A stretch of DNA of 35,075 nucleotides from NCBI GenBank assembly GCA_013205245.1, contig JABMNH010000004.1:1-35075 (forward strand). Direction: 5' to 3'. Below the pieces are notes generated by a model. The model was not told where the DNA came from and searched no databases. It was given only the letters and a program-made list of their open reading frames with translations. The stretch comes from Flavobacteriales bacterium (GTDB taxonomy: Bacteria > Bacteroidota > Bacteroidia > Flavobacteriales > Flavobacteriaceae). Made by a program: the position numbers and the translations under genes. How positions within the stretch are numbered: the stretch's first letter is position 1; every line of letters begins with the position of its first letter. Shown piece after piece: positions 27,126-34,516 of this stretch.

Positions 27126-28652
27126 TTATATTTTAGCACCTATTAAGGTGGCAGAAGTGCATGTTTCTATTTTAACATTTACAAAGTCACCAATAATTTC
27201 TTGTCCAGTTTTTGGAAAAATAACAACAGCATTTTGGGAGTTCCGTCCTTTCCAATGAAGGTCAGACTTTTTTGAAGCGCCTTCAATCAAAACTTCAACA
27301 GTTTTATTTAAAAATTCTTCTGACCTGTATAAACTATATTTCCTTTGTCGTTCAATAATATCATTTAGGCGGCGCTTTTTTACCTCAAGAGGCACATCGT
27401 CTTCCATTTTTTTCTCGGCCAAAGTCCCGGGTCTTTCAGAATAGGCAAACATAAATCCGAAATCGTATTTCACATAGTCCATTAAAGACAAAGTTTCTTG
27501 ATGGTCTTCTTCTGTTTCGCCACAAAAACCAGCAATCATGTCTTGCGAAATGGCACAATCGGGTAAAATTTTACGCACATTATCAATTAAAGTGATGTAT
27601 GCTGAGCGGGTGTGTTGTCGGTTCATGCGGGCTAACATTCTTGTGCTTCCAGATTGCACAGGCAGGTGAATATACTTGCAGATATTCTCGTGTTTTGCCA
27701 TAACATGCAAAACTTCAAGGTGCATGTCTTGCGGATTAGAAGTCGAAAAGCGGAATCTAATTTTCGGAAATTGCGTAGCGCATAAATCTAACAAATCAGC
27801 AAAACCTACGGCTGTAGCTTTGGCGATATCGCTGGCATTTTTAAAATCTTTTTTGAGGCCACCACCATACCATAAATAGCTGTCCACATTTTGACCTAAA
27901 AGCGTTACTTCTTTAAAATTATTATCTACCAAATCTTGAATTTCTTTGATGATACTTTGCGGATCACGACTGCGTTCGCGGCCACGTGTAAAGGGCACTA
28001 CGCAAAAAGCGCACATATTATCGCAGCCACGTGTGATGGATACAAAAGCAGAAACGCCATTAGAATTTAACCGCACAGGCGACACATCTGCATAGGTTTC
28101 TTCTTTAGATAAAATAACATTTACAGCTTCTCTACCAGCAGCTACTTCTTCAATTAAATTGGGTAAATCGCGATACGCATCTGGCCCCACAACCAAATCG
28201 ACTATTTTTTCTTCTTCTAAAAATTGTTTTTTTAGGCGTTCTGCCATACAACCCAAAACCCCCACTTTCATTTTCGGATTAATCTTTTTTACGGCATTAT
28301 ATTTTTCGAGACGTTTGCGAACAGTTTGTTCCGCTTTTTCGCGGATAGAGCAGGTATTTACCAAAACCAAATCGGCATCTTCAAGATTTGGTGTGGTGTT
28401 AAAGCCATGCTCAGAAAGGATTGCAGCTACAATTTCGCTGTCATTCAAATTCATTGAACAGCCATAACTTTCTATAAACACCTTTTTATTATGAGTATTT
28501 ATGTTCGTATCAACCTCATTATCAAGAATTTGACCGTTAAATTGGTTAGGGTTTTTATGGGTATAACTCTGGGTATAACTCGTTCGTGTAAGAGCTCTTG
28601 GATTTGCTAATGGTTTGTTAATTAACTTTTTATGTGTTTTCGTATTTCCCAT
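27126..28652 (-). CDS. miaB: tRNA-2-methylthio-N6-dimethylallyladenosine synthase MiaB, with N-terminal extension
   Basis: Radical SAM methylthiotransferase acting on i6A37 of tRNAs that read UNN codons. Three cysteines of the auxiliary Fe-S cluster lie in ESYGCSMN (Cys65), VNTCSIREKAEQ and GVLGCMAERL; the radical SAM CX3CX2C is RGCDNMCAFCVVPFTRGR near 215; a TRAM domain ends the protein (about 440-508). The protein is 508 residues, with the first cluster cysteine at 65 rather than about 10 as in E. coli. The extension (MGNTKTHKKLINKPL...) includes two copies of SYT(Q/H) made by a 12-bp tandem repeat. No ATG lies between 28652 and the domain; a GTG in KVFIES (Val60) is the only alternative. 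Confidence 0.95.
   Translation of the reverse strand: MGNTKTHKKLINKPLANPRALTRTSYTQSYTHKNPNQFNGQILDNEVDTNINTHNKKVFIESYGCSMNLNDSEIVAAILSEHGFNTTPNLEDADLVLVNTCSIREKAEQTVRKRLEKYNAVKKINPKMKVGVLGCMAERLKKQFLEEEKIVDLVVGPDAYRDLPNLIEEVAAGREAVNVILSKEETYADVSPVRLNSNGVSAFVSITRGCDNMCAFCVVPFTRGRERSRDPQSIIKEIQDLVDNNFKEVTLLGQNVDSYLWYGGGLKKDFKNASDIAKATAVGFADLLDLCATQFPKIRFRFSTSNPQDMHLEVLHVMAKHENICKYIHLPVQSGSTRMLARMNRQHTRSAYITLIDNVRKILPDCAISQDMIAGFCGETEEDHQETLSLMDYVKYDFGFMFAYSERPGTLAEKKMEDDVPLEVKKRRLNDIIERQRKYSLYRSEEFLNKTVEVLIEGASKKSDLHWKGRNSQNAVVIFPKTGQEIIGDFVNVKIETCTSATLIGAKI
28559..28580. repeat. 12-bp tandem repeat inside the miaB 5' coding region
   Basis: GGGTATAACTCT at 28559-28570 and GGGTATAACTCG at 28571-28582 differ by one base. 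On the mRNA they read AGTTATACCC twice and encode SYTQ SYTH. Confidence 0.9.
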
Positions 28653-28654
28653 TT

Positions 28655-28716
28655 AGGTATAACCTTTTTTATATTTTTTTAATTAAAATTGGTTATACCC
28701 ATGTTTGGGTATAACC
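28655..28716 (-). promoter_or_regulatory. miaB leader hairpin and repeat, possible RNA switch
   Basis: In the mRNA direction GGTTATACCC (28716-28707), a 6-nt loop, and GGGTATAACC (28700-28691) form a perfect 10-bp hairpin. GGTTATACCT (28664-28655) ends 2 nt before the ATG and could pair with the same GGGTATAACC arm instead, as could the two AGTTATACCC copies in the coding region. Confidence 0.55.
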
Positions 28717-28740
28717 ACAATTAACATACATTTTAATTCA

Positions 28741-28748
28741 CAAAGGTA
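28741..28748 (-). promoter_or_regulatory. Probable miaB promoter, -7 box
   Basis: Reads TACCTTTG on the minus strand. If used, RNA starts near 28735 and includes the whole repeat leader. The only nearby TTG is 12 bp upstream, inside a palindrome. Confidence 0.5.
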
Positions 28749-28757
28749 ATGGAATTT

Positions 28758-28770
28758 TGACAATGTGTCA
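28758..28770. promoter_or_regulatory. 13-bp palindrome upstream of the miaB -7 box
   Basis: TGACA-ATG-TGTCA is a perfect inverted repeat at the place expected for the upstream promoter element, so it may be an operator. Confidence 0.4.
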
Positions 28771-28783
28771 TGTTATTTCAACC

Positions 28784-28808
28784 AAAAAAGGAGACTGATG
28801 AGGTCTCC
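28784..28808 (-). terminator. Terminator downstream of the GAF kinase / receiver pair
   Basis: On the minus strand GGAGAC pairs with GTCTCC around a 7-nt loop, followed by six T. Confidence 0.75.
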
Positions 28809-29040
28809 TTAAAACAAATCAAATTAGTGATAGGTTGGTTATATCCCTTATAAGAAAGATATGCTGTTTAAGTATAAATATGATAGGGTATGAGTTAATT
28901 AACCTCTAATCCCATTCACTTGTATTTTTTATATTAAAAAGAATTTTGATACAATCAATTATTGCATCTTTTGAGTAATTTCCAACTTATTTAATTTCGT
29001 TTTTTTTTGTACCAAAAATAATTACACACCGACTTGGATG
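28809..29040. other. Gene-free AT-rich stretch between the receiver gene and its terminator
   Basis: Part of the 388-bp gap between miaB and the receiver gene. I see one further degenerate copy of the miaB motif (GGTTATATCCC at 28837-28847) and a 26-codon open stretch (28906-28986, minus strand) without a start codon. No convincing gene or promoter. Confidence 0.5.
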
Positions 29041-29421
29041 TCAGTAGTATTTTCGAGCCATTTCAATGTTGTCGTCTGTAAGTGGTTTTGTAAAATATTC
29101 AACAGAGTACTCCTTGGCTTTCATTTGATCGACAGAACTTGAGGAAGAGGACAGGATATAAATTTTGGTGCTACTAAGATCAATATTGAAGTTTTTTAGA
29201 CTTTGTAAAAATTCCCACCCCGACATTCTAGGCATATTGATGTCTAAAAAAATAATAGACGGAAGGGGTGTGCCTTCCGAAATAAATTTTTTTAATTCTT
29301 CTAAAGCTTCATCTGCGTAAAGGAAACTTTTCACAGAATCGAATCCTTTAGCCCTATCTAATTTGTGTTTAATTAAGAAAGTAAAAACCTCATCATCATC
29401 GATGAGCCACAATTTATTCAT
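29041..29421 (-). CDS. Single-domain response regulator
   Basis: A 126-residue receiver domain with no output domain. Acidic pocket IDDDE near residue 8, phospho-acceptor Asp60 in IIFLDINMPRMSGWEF, Ser run ILSSSSSS at the switch position, and the conserved lysine in YFTKPL near 112. It is slightly short at the C-terminus, ending NIEMARKYY. It overlaps the upstream histidine kinase gene by 8 bp, which indicates translational coupling and a cognate pair. Without an output domain it must act by protein contact or as a phosphate carrier. Confidence 0.92.
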   Translation of the reverse strand: MNKLWLIDDDEVFTFLIKHKLDRAKGFDSVKSFLYADEALEELKKFISEGTPLPSIIFLDINMPRMSGWEFLQSLKNFNIDLSSTKIYILSSSSSSVDQMKAKEYSVEYFTKPLTDDNIEMARKYY

Positions 29422-30703
29422 GATTTTTTGATATTAGTATTTTAAACTCAGTACCCTTGCCCACTTCCGATGCCACTGTAATCTTCCATTCCAGGGCTTC
29501 AATGTATTTTTTAACCAAAAATAGCCCAAGCCCTTTCGCTTCTTTATTTCCATGAAAGGTAGCGTACATGTTAAATAACTTATTACCTATCTTTTCTAAG
29601 TCCATACCCACCCCATTATCTTTGAAAATCAAGACGATGTCTTTATCAGTTTCAACTGCCGATATTACTAAACTTGAATTATTACCCGATTTGTATTGAA
29701 TAGCGTTAGAAATTAAATTTTCAAAAATACTATTTACGTAGCCAGCCTTCACTTTAAGGTTGATGCCTTTCGGAATAGAATTTTGGATAGTTATGTCAGG
29801 GGTTTTAATGGTAAACGATTCAGTTATTTTATCCACAAAATCAGCCAAATAAATTTCTATTTCGGGAATTGGAGAATCTTTATCTATATCAACTATTTCG
29901 GAAATATAATCTACCGTCATAGATAAGTGATCTATGGATTTTACCATCATACTATAGTATATTTTCTTCTCTTCTATATCACCGGAATCAATAACCTCCG
30001 AAATCAATTTAAGATTGGCCGAATGTTTTCGAATATCGTGACTTATGATATAAGTAAACTCCTTTAGTCGTTCATTTTTTTCTATAAGGACTTTGTTTGC
30101 AAGTGCTAATTTATCTGCTTGTTTTTGTTTCTCTGTATTGCTAATAATTAGCTCATTTAACCGCTTATTTTCATGAATTCCTAGTTCATCAATCGCTTTT
30201 GTTTGAGAGATTTTCAAAGACAACATAGAGGCTATTGTGTTTAGTATAATCAAATCATGATCAGAAAAGTAGCCTTTCTCTGGGTGCTCAGAATCGATAA
30301 TTCCGATTACATTTCCATCCGAAAGAACAGGCACTGTTATCTCTGAATATCGAGATTTATCATCAACTGTATATCTATGGTCTTTTGAAGTGTCAGCAAT
30401 AATCTCACCAATTCCTGTAAGTGCAACATGTCCGCAAATACCCTCACCTATTTTTAATTTAATTGGATTCTTAATTTCTTGTGCTGTAGGGTTTTTGTTT
30501 CCATAAGCTGCACATTGATAAAGTTCTCCATCATCATTGATTAAGTATATGATACAATCAGTGTATCCCAGATTTTCAATGACGTTATCTGTGACAGCCC
30601 ATACAGAATCTTTCACTGAAGTAGTGTGCATTAGTATAGAACCAAATGCATTGATTTTTTCCAAAAGGTCCGAATTTCTCTCATTTTGAGGTTTTTCTCT
30701 CAT
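29414..30703 (-). CDS. GAF-domain histidine kinase, soluble
   Basis: A 429-residue cytosolic sensor kinase without membrane segments. GAF domain about 15-170 (KIGEGICGHVALTG, then PVLSDGNVIGIIDSEHPEKGYF); coiled coil about 175-215; dimerisation/phosphoacceptor His222 in SHDIRKHSANL, which lacks the proline usual after the histidine; ATPase domain about 290-425 with N-box ENLISNAIQY, G1 DNGVGMD and G2 GLGLFLVKKY. The GAF domain could bind a small molecule, but no ligand residues are diagnostic. The gene precedes and overlaps the receiver gene. Confidence 0.92.
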   Translation of the reverse strand: MREKPQNERNSDLLEKINAFGSILMHTTSVKDSVWAVTDNVIENLGYTDCIIYLINDDGELYQCAAYGNKNPTAQEIKNPIKLKIGEGICGHVALTGIGEIIADTSKDHRYTVDDKSRYSEITVPVLSDGNVIGIIDSEHPEKGYFSDHDLIILNTIASMLSLKISQTKAIDELGIHENKRLNELIISNTEKQKQADKLALANKVLIEKNERLKEFTYIISHDIRKHSANLKLISEVIDSGDIEEKKIYYSMMVKSIDHLSMTVDYISEIVDIDKDSPIPEIEIYLADFVDKITESFTIKTPDITIQNSIPKGINLKVKAGYVNSIFENLISNAIQYKSGNNSSLVISAVETDKDIVLIFKDNGVGMDLEKIGNKLFNMYATFHGNKEAKGLGLFLVKKYIEALEWKITVASEVGKGTEFKILISKNHE

Positions 30704-30826
30704 ATTGTTATGTTCTATATCTACATATAAAAAAAACTTTATCCATAAAGTTCCTTAAATCAATTATCTGTTAAACTATTTCTAAATCAAACTTATTTTC
30801 GGATAACAGGAGTTTTCGTTGTACAT

Positions 30827-30834
30827 CAAATATA
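30827..30834 (-). promoter_or_regulatory. Possible promoter of the GAF kinase gene, -7 box
   Basis: Reads TATATTTG on the minus strand, exact TAnnTTTG, about 125 bp before the kinase ATG. No -33 element found. Confidence 0.35.
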
Positions 30835-30841
30835 TTAAATT

Positions 30842-30997
30842 TTACTTGATTGTTTCATTAAATTTTGTTGAACTGATTTGATGAACTTTATAGTTTGATT
30901 TCCTACCGATTTCTTTTTCTATGAACTCACCAATTCTTTCATATGAACGAGATTGAAATGTATTAGAGTTTACATCACAAAAAAATATAATTCTATA
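30842..30997 (-). pseudogene. Possible remnant of a protein-coding gene
   Basis: A 51-codon open stretch without any ATG, GTG or TTG near its beginning, bounded by a stop at 30998-31000 and ending at 30842. It reads like real protein in composition (FCDVNSNTFQSRSYERIG, then EFIEKEIGRKSNYKVHQISS and a short TIK end). I recognise no family. It could be the 3' end of a decayed gene. Confidence 0.35.
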
Positions 30998-31180
30998 TTA
31001 GCAAAAAACCATTTTATCTTTGGTGAATATAATTTAGACTCTAATTAAAATAATATTAAGTTAAACAAATTAGTATTATTTCAAATAACTCCATAAACAC
31101 TCTTCATAAACGGAGTTCAAGTTATAAATATTGCAAAAACTTAATTCAAATAATAAAATATGTTATTCCAATTAAATTAT

Positions 31181-32293
31181 TTAATAATTATTAATAATAA
31201 ATTTTGAAATTAGATCATTTGTTAAGAAACCATGTAAAAGTATTGGTTTTTCTTTTGTGTTAATAAATGTTTTTAATTGCATCAAATCTTCTTGACCAAA
31301 AGAGTTGACAAGAGGGTAATTCACATATTTCATAGGGTAATCTGTAAAAAGTTCACTTTCTTTTGTAATCCACTTCTGGTTTATTACTTTGCTACTATCA
31401 AGAAGAGAAATTACGGTTTTAAAATAGTCATTAAGAATATATTTCATAAACTCATCATCGGTTGGATATGGAGTTAAGTAAACGCCCTCTTCTAATTTGA
31501 AATAATCTCCTCTTTCCCAAGTAGGTTCGTCTTCTAATCTATGATTAATAATGGTTGATTCTGAAGTAGTTTTAACACCGTATTGTTTAACAGCAGCCTT
31601 AAAAATATTAACCCTGTCACGTCCTAAATAACAATGTACATAATAAAGTCCTTTTTCGGTTTCAATAAAGTCCTTCGCATACTGTAATGTTTTTTCATTC
31701 CCTGAAATCCAGGGTAACATTGCCATATTAATTACCTTAATATCATATTTATTAGCAATTTCAATTTCGTCTTTTATTAAAGCGGGCTCTGCCGGAATAA
31801 CCAACTCATGTAATAGTGATATTATACCGGTGTATCCTTGCTCTTTAAGAGATTTTATCATTTCTTCATTTGGATATGCGCCAAAAACAAATTCTAATTC
31901 TTCAGAATTTTTATCTTGTTTCATTTCTACATTTCTTGCTGGAATTCCTCCTGAATAGCTTATCAGCCATTGAGGATGAAAACTAAAAATATAAACTGAA
32001 GTTAATAGAATTATAGTTAATATACCTGGCAACACCCATTTTATCATTTTTGTTGTTGATTTTTTTACAATGCGATGGATAAAAAGGGCCAGTAAAAAGG
32101 CAACAATTACATATAGTATGATAATTAGTTTTCCAAAAACATTTTCTTTGGATATCTCCATATCTGTTGAACGGGCATACTCAGATAACCATTTTGAAGG
32201 TCCTGCTAGTAATATCCATAAACCCATTGGGAAGCCAATACACAACCATAAGTATAAAAATAAAATTATTGATTTAATTTTGTTTTTCGTCAT
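31181..32293 (-). CDS. Membrane-anchored dual-specificity-phosphatase-like protein with tandem domains
   Basis: A 370-residue protein with three predicted membrane helices (about 8-30, 55-73, 86-104). Positive charges at the N-terminus and in the second loop (RIVKKSTTKMIK) place the C-terminal part outside the cytoplasm. Domain 1 (about 135-250) has the cysteine-phosphatase loop HCYLGRDR, HCX5R, with Cys221 and Arg227. Domain 2 (about 265-370) repeats the layout (PYP..D..., TVISLLD, PILLHGFLTND) but has Gly355 in place of the catalytic Cys, so it looks inactive. It starts 4 bp after dgkA. A role on a lipid phosphate is suggested by that neighbour and by the PTPMT1 precedent, but protein or carbohydrate substrates remain possible. 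Confidence 0.8.
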   Translation of the reverse strand: MTKNKIKSIILFLYLWLCIGFPMGLWILLAGPSKWLSEYARSTDMEISKENVFGKLIIILYVIVAFLLALFIHRIVKKSTTKMIKWVLPGILTIILLTSVYIFSFHPQWLISYSGGIPARNVEMKQDKNSEELEFVFGAYPNEEMIKSLKEQGYTGIISLLHELVIPAEPALIKDEIEIANKYDIKVINMAMLPWISGNEKTLQYAKDFIETEKGLYYVHCYLGRDRVNIFKAAVKQYGVKTTSESTIINHRLEDEPTWERGDYFKLEEGVYLTPYPTDDEFMKYILNDYFKTVISLLDSSKVINQKWITKESELFTDYPMKYVNYPLVNSFGQEDLMQLKTFINTKEKPILLHGFLTNDLISKFIINNY

Positions 32294-32297
32294 CGTA

Positions 32298-32687
32298 TTA
32301 GTTTAAAAGAGAGATTATTTTTGGATAAAATATGATTAGACCTGTAATTAAGGCAACCAAGGCAGCTATAAGAACTCCTGTTGCAGCAAGATCTTTTGCT
32401 TTTCTTATTTTATCACGTTTTTCTAAGGAAACTTCATCGGCCAAAAACTCAATAGAAGAATTAAAAGCTTCAGCAGAAAGCACAAATCCTGAAACAATAA
32501 GAATTAAAGACCATTCTTCTTTAGTAATTTGAAAGAAAAAACCAGCTCCAATGGCAATAAATAAAGCAAATAGGTGAATTCGGGCATTATGTTCAAACCT
32601 AAATAACCAAACAAAACCTTTAAACGCAAACCCGAAACTCTTTATTCGTTTTTTGATTGAGAAATGTTCTACTTTTTTATTTTCCAT
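32298..32687 (-). CDS. dgkA: DgkA-family lipid kinase (diacylglycerol or undecaprenol kinase)
   Basis: A 129-residue integral membrane kinase. It has an N-terminal surface helix (KKRIKSFGFAFKGFVWLFRFEHNARIH, conserved Glu in FEHNARIH near 33), then three transmembrane helices (about 38-53, 59-78, 100-120). The family signatures are AEAFNSSIEFLADEV near 72-86 and KAKDLAATGVLI near 96-107. It phosphorylates either diacylglycerol or undecaprenol; the sequence does not decide. It is 4 bp upstream of the phosphatase-like gene, so the two should be co-transcribed. Confidence 0.93.
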   Translation of the reverse strand: MENKKVEHFSIKKRIKSFGFAFKGFVWLFRFEHNARIHLFALFIAIGAGFFFQITKEEWSLILIVSGFVLSAEAFNSSIEFLADEVSLEKRDKIRKAKDLAATGVLIAALVALITGLIIFYPKIISLLN

Positions 32688-32862
32688 ATTTCAATATTGG
32701 TTAAGAAAAAAATAATTTAGCATGTTATACTTTCTAATATAAACAATAATTTAGTAATCTATTTTTAGTTAATTATTAAAATTATAAAGTTCAATCAATA
32801 AAGTACAACATATTGAACAAGGTTTAAAAACTAATTTTTTTTTTGAGAACCCAATTGGCTTA
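32688..32862. other. AT-rich leader region of the dgkA pair
   Basis: Upstream of dgkA on the minus strand. No exact TAnnTTTG was found, and no gene. The terminator of the next operon lies just beyond. Confidence 0.4.
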
Positions 32863-32863
32863 G

Positions 32864-32897
32864 TAAAAAAATAACAAATCTATAATTTAGATTTGTT
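32864..32897 (-). terminator. Terminator of the Hpt / PAS kinase / receiver operon
   Basis: AACAAATCTA (32873-32882) and TAGATTTGTT (32888-32897) form a perfect 10-bp stem with a 5-nt loop; on the minus strand a run of T follows. The stem is AT-rich. Confidence 0.65.
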
Positions 32898-32935
32898 GTG
32901 TTAAGTTCTTGAATGGAGGTTTTTATTCCTGTATT

Positions 32936-32986
32936 TTAAGTAATTATTTTATGTCTCGCCATTTCAATTCCGTTGTTGTATGTCAT
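32936..32986 (-). pseudogene. Response-regulator-like tail after the receiver stop codon
   Basis: Directly after the TAG of the receiver gene, in the same frame, ATG begins a 16-codon stretch MTYNNGIEMARHKIIT. Its NGIEMAR part resembles the NIEMARKYY end of the other receiver at 29041. It is probably the 3' remnant of a duplicated regulator gene. Confidence 0.45.
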
Positions 32987-33397
32987 CTATTTTTTTAAAA
33001 AATAGGACTTGACAATGTCTTGTAGATATTCAGCAGTTAAAGGTTTGGTTGCAAAATCAGAAATTATTTCTATTTTTTCAGCTTTTTCTCTTTCAGCAGG
33101 ATTCAAAGACGTTGTAAGCATTATAATTAGTACTGATTTTTTAGAAAAGTTGCTCTTTTTATACTCTTCAATAAACTCCCAGCCATTCATAACAGGCATA
33201 TTAATATCTAGAAAAATTAACTCAGGTTGCGGATATTCCCCGTCCTTTTTTGTAGTTAAATACGCTATAGCTTCTTCGCCATTGAGCTTGTTAATAACTG
33301 TATCCACTACTAATGTTTTTTTTATTAAATGCGTATGAATAAAGTTAGTAGCTTTATCATCATCAATTAAAAGAATTGAATTTAATTTTTGTTTCAT
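32987..33397 (-). CDS. Single-domain response regulator (Hpt/PAS-kinase operon)
   Basis: A 136-residue receiver domain. Acidic pocket LLIDDDK near 10-16, phospho-acceptor Asp64 in IFLDINMPVMNGWEF, Thr/Ser switch MLTTSLNP, and lysine in FATKPL near 117. There is no output domain. It starts 11 bp after the PAS kinase gene and is a paralogue of the receiver at 29041. The operon also encodes an Hpt protein, so it may pass phosphate onward rather than act directly. The longer, conventional C-terminus (YLQDIVKSYFLKK) ends in TAG at 32987. Confidence 0.92.
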   Translation of the reverse strand: MKQKLNSILLIDDDKATNFIHTHLIKKTLVVDTVINKLNGEEAIAYLTTKKDGEYPQPELIFLDINMPVMNGWEFIEEYKKSNFSKKSVLIIMLTTSLNPAEREKAEKIEIISDFATKPLTAEYLQDIVKSYFLKK

Positions 33398-33408
33398 AGT
33401 GAATGTCT

Positions 33409-34515
33409 TTAAATTAAAGTTTTTGATATGGTAAAATAGAACGTGCTTCCTTCGCCTAATTCTGAGTCTACCCAGATGTTCCCATTATGTTTTTTTACAA
33501 CCTTCATACAATAAGCAAGACCTATTCCTGTTCCTTCATAACTCTCTCTGTTATGAAGTCGTGTAAAAAGCCCAAATATTTTTTTTAAATCTTTCTTTTT
33601 CATCCCAATACCATTGTCTTGTACAGAGAACGTCCATTTTTCTGAATCTTCTTTGAAAAAAATTTTGATCTGAGGAGGGGTATCTTTTTTACTAAATTTC
33701 ATAGCATTAGAGAGTAAGTTCTGAAACAGTATTCGAAGTCCTCCTTTACATCCTGTAATTGTAGGAAGTGGTTCTACAACGGATATTTTAGATTTAGATT
33801 CTGAAATAGAAACACTTAAATCGGCTAAGATTTCTTTGATCAAGACATTGCAATCAACCAGGGTTATTTTTTTTTCCTTTCCGAGTCTTGTATAGTCTAG
33901 TAGGTTGGTTATTAAGTTACTTAAACGATCAGATGATTCAGAAATAAAGTTAATGTATGTATTGAGATCTTCACTAAGTTCGTCTTTGTGTTCATCATTT
34001 ATTAGTTTGGTGAAGCTTGAAATTGTTCTAAGAGGCTCTTGTAAATCATGTGAGGTAATGTAAGTAAACTCTTTAAGTTCGTCATTATTGAATTTTAGTA
34101 AATTTAAAGCTGATTGGATTTTAAGCTCTTGTGCTTTTCTTTTTGTAATATCAACAATAGCGGCAATGACTAAGATATTATTATTATTATTAATTGTTAT
34201 CGGGTTTAGTCCTATTTCTAAAGGGAATTCATCTCCGTTTTTTTTCAAACCAAACAAATCTCTATTCTCCCCCATGGATCTGTGTGAAGGTTTAGAAACA
34301 AAGGATTTTATATGTTCAGGATGTTGTTTTGAGTATCGTTTAGGAATAAGGAGATCCACCGTACTTTTATAGAGTTCGTCTTTAGTATACCCAAAAAGAT
34401 CTTCCATTTTTTTATTTGCCATTATAATTTTTCCACTTTCGTTGGAAACAATCAAGGCATTAGGCATAGATTCTATAATTTGTTTGAATTCGGTTTTTTT
34501 TACAATCTTTTCCAT
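33409..34515 (-). CDS. PAS-domain histidine kinase, soluble
   Basis: A 368-residue cytosolic sensor kinase. PAS domain about 8-125 (SMPNALIVSNESGKIIMANK, LFGYTKDEL, KKNGDEFPLEIGLNPI), short coiled coil, HisKA domain with phosphoacceptor His156 in TSHDLQEPLRTISSF, and an ATPase domain about 250-365 (QNLLSNAMKFSK, DNGIGMKKKDL, GTGIGLAYCMKV). No membrane segment and no attached receiver. The PAS domain may sense redox state or a small ligand; nothing diagnostic is seen. It begins 1 bp after the Hpt gene and precedes the receiver gene by 11 bp. Confidence 0.93.
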   Translation of the reverse strand: MEKIVKKTEFKQIIESMPNALIVSNESGKIIMANKKMEDLFGYTKDELYKSTVDLLIPKRYSKQHPEHIKSFVSKPSHRSMGENRDLFGLKKNGDEFPLEIGLNPITINNNNNILVIAAIVDITKRKAQELKIQSALNLLKFNNDELKEFTYITSHDLQEPLRTISSFTKLINDEHKDELSEDLNTYINFISESSDRLSNLITNLLDYTRLGKEKKITLVDCNVLIKEILADLSVSISESKSKISVVEPLPTITGCKGGLRILFQNLLSNAMKFSKKDTPPQIKIFFKEDSEKWTFSVQDNGIGMKKKDLKKIFGLFTRLHNRESYEGTGIGLAYCMKVVKKHNGNIWVDSELGEGSTFYFTISKTLI

Positions 34516-34516
34516 T

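Larger units (their letters stand above)
30704..31180. other. 477-bp gap between the kinase and phosphatase genes
   Basis: Very AT-rich. It holds the possible kinase promoter at 30827 and the possible gene remnant at 30842-30997. The part nearest the phosphatase gene (31000-31180) shows no terminator or gene. Confidence 0.5.

Noticed and set aside
27121-27139. Longer start for the sigma-54 activator at 27139
   Set aside because: It adds only MLKYNI and overlaps miaB; the ATG at 27121 matches the usual family start.
28906-28986. 26-codon protein-like minus-strand stretch after the receiver gene
   Set aside because: Too short and without a start codon to separate from chance in AT-rich DNA.
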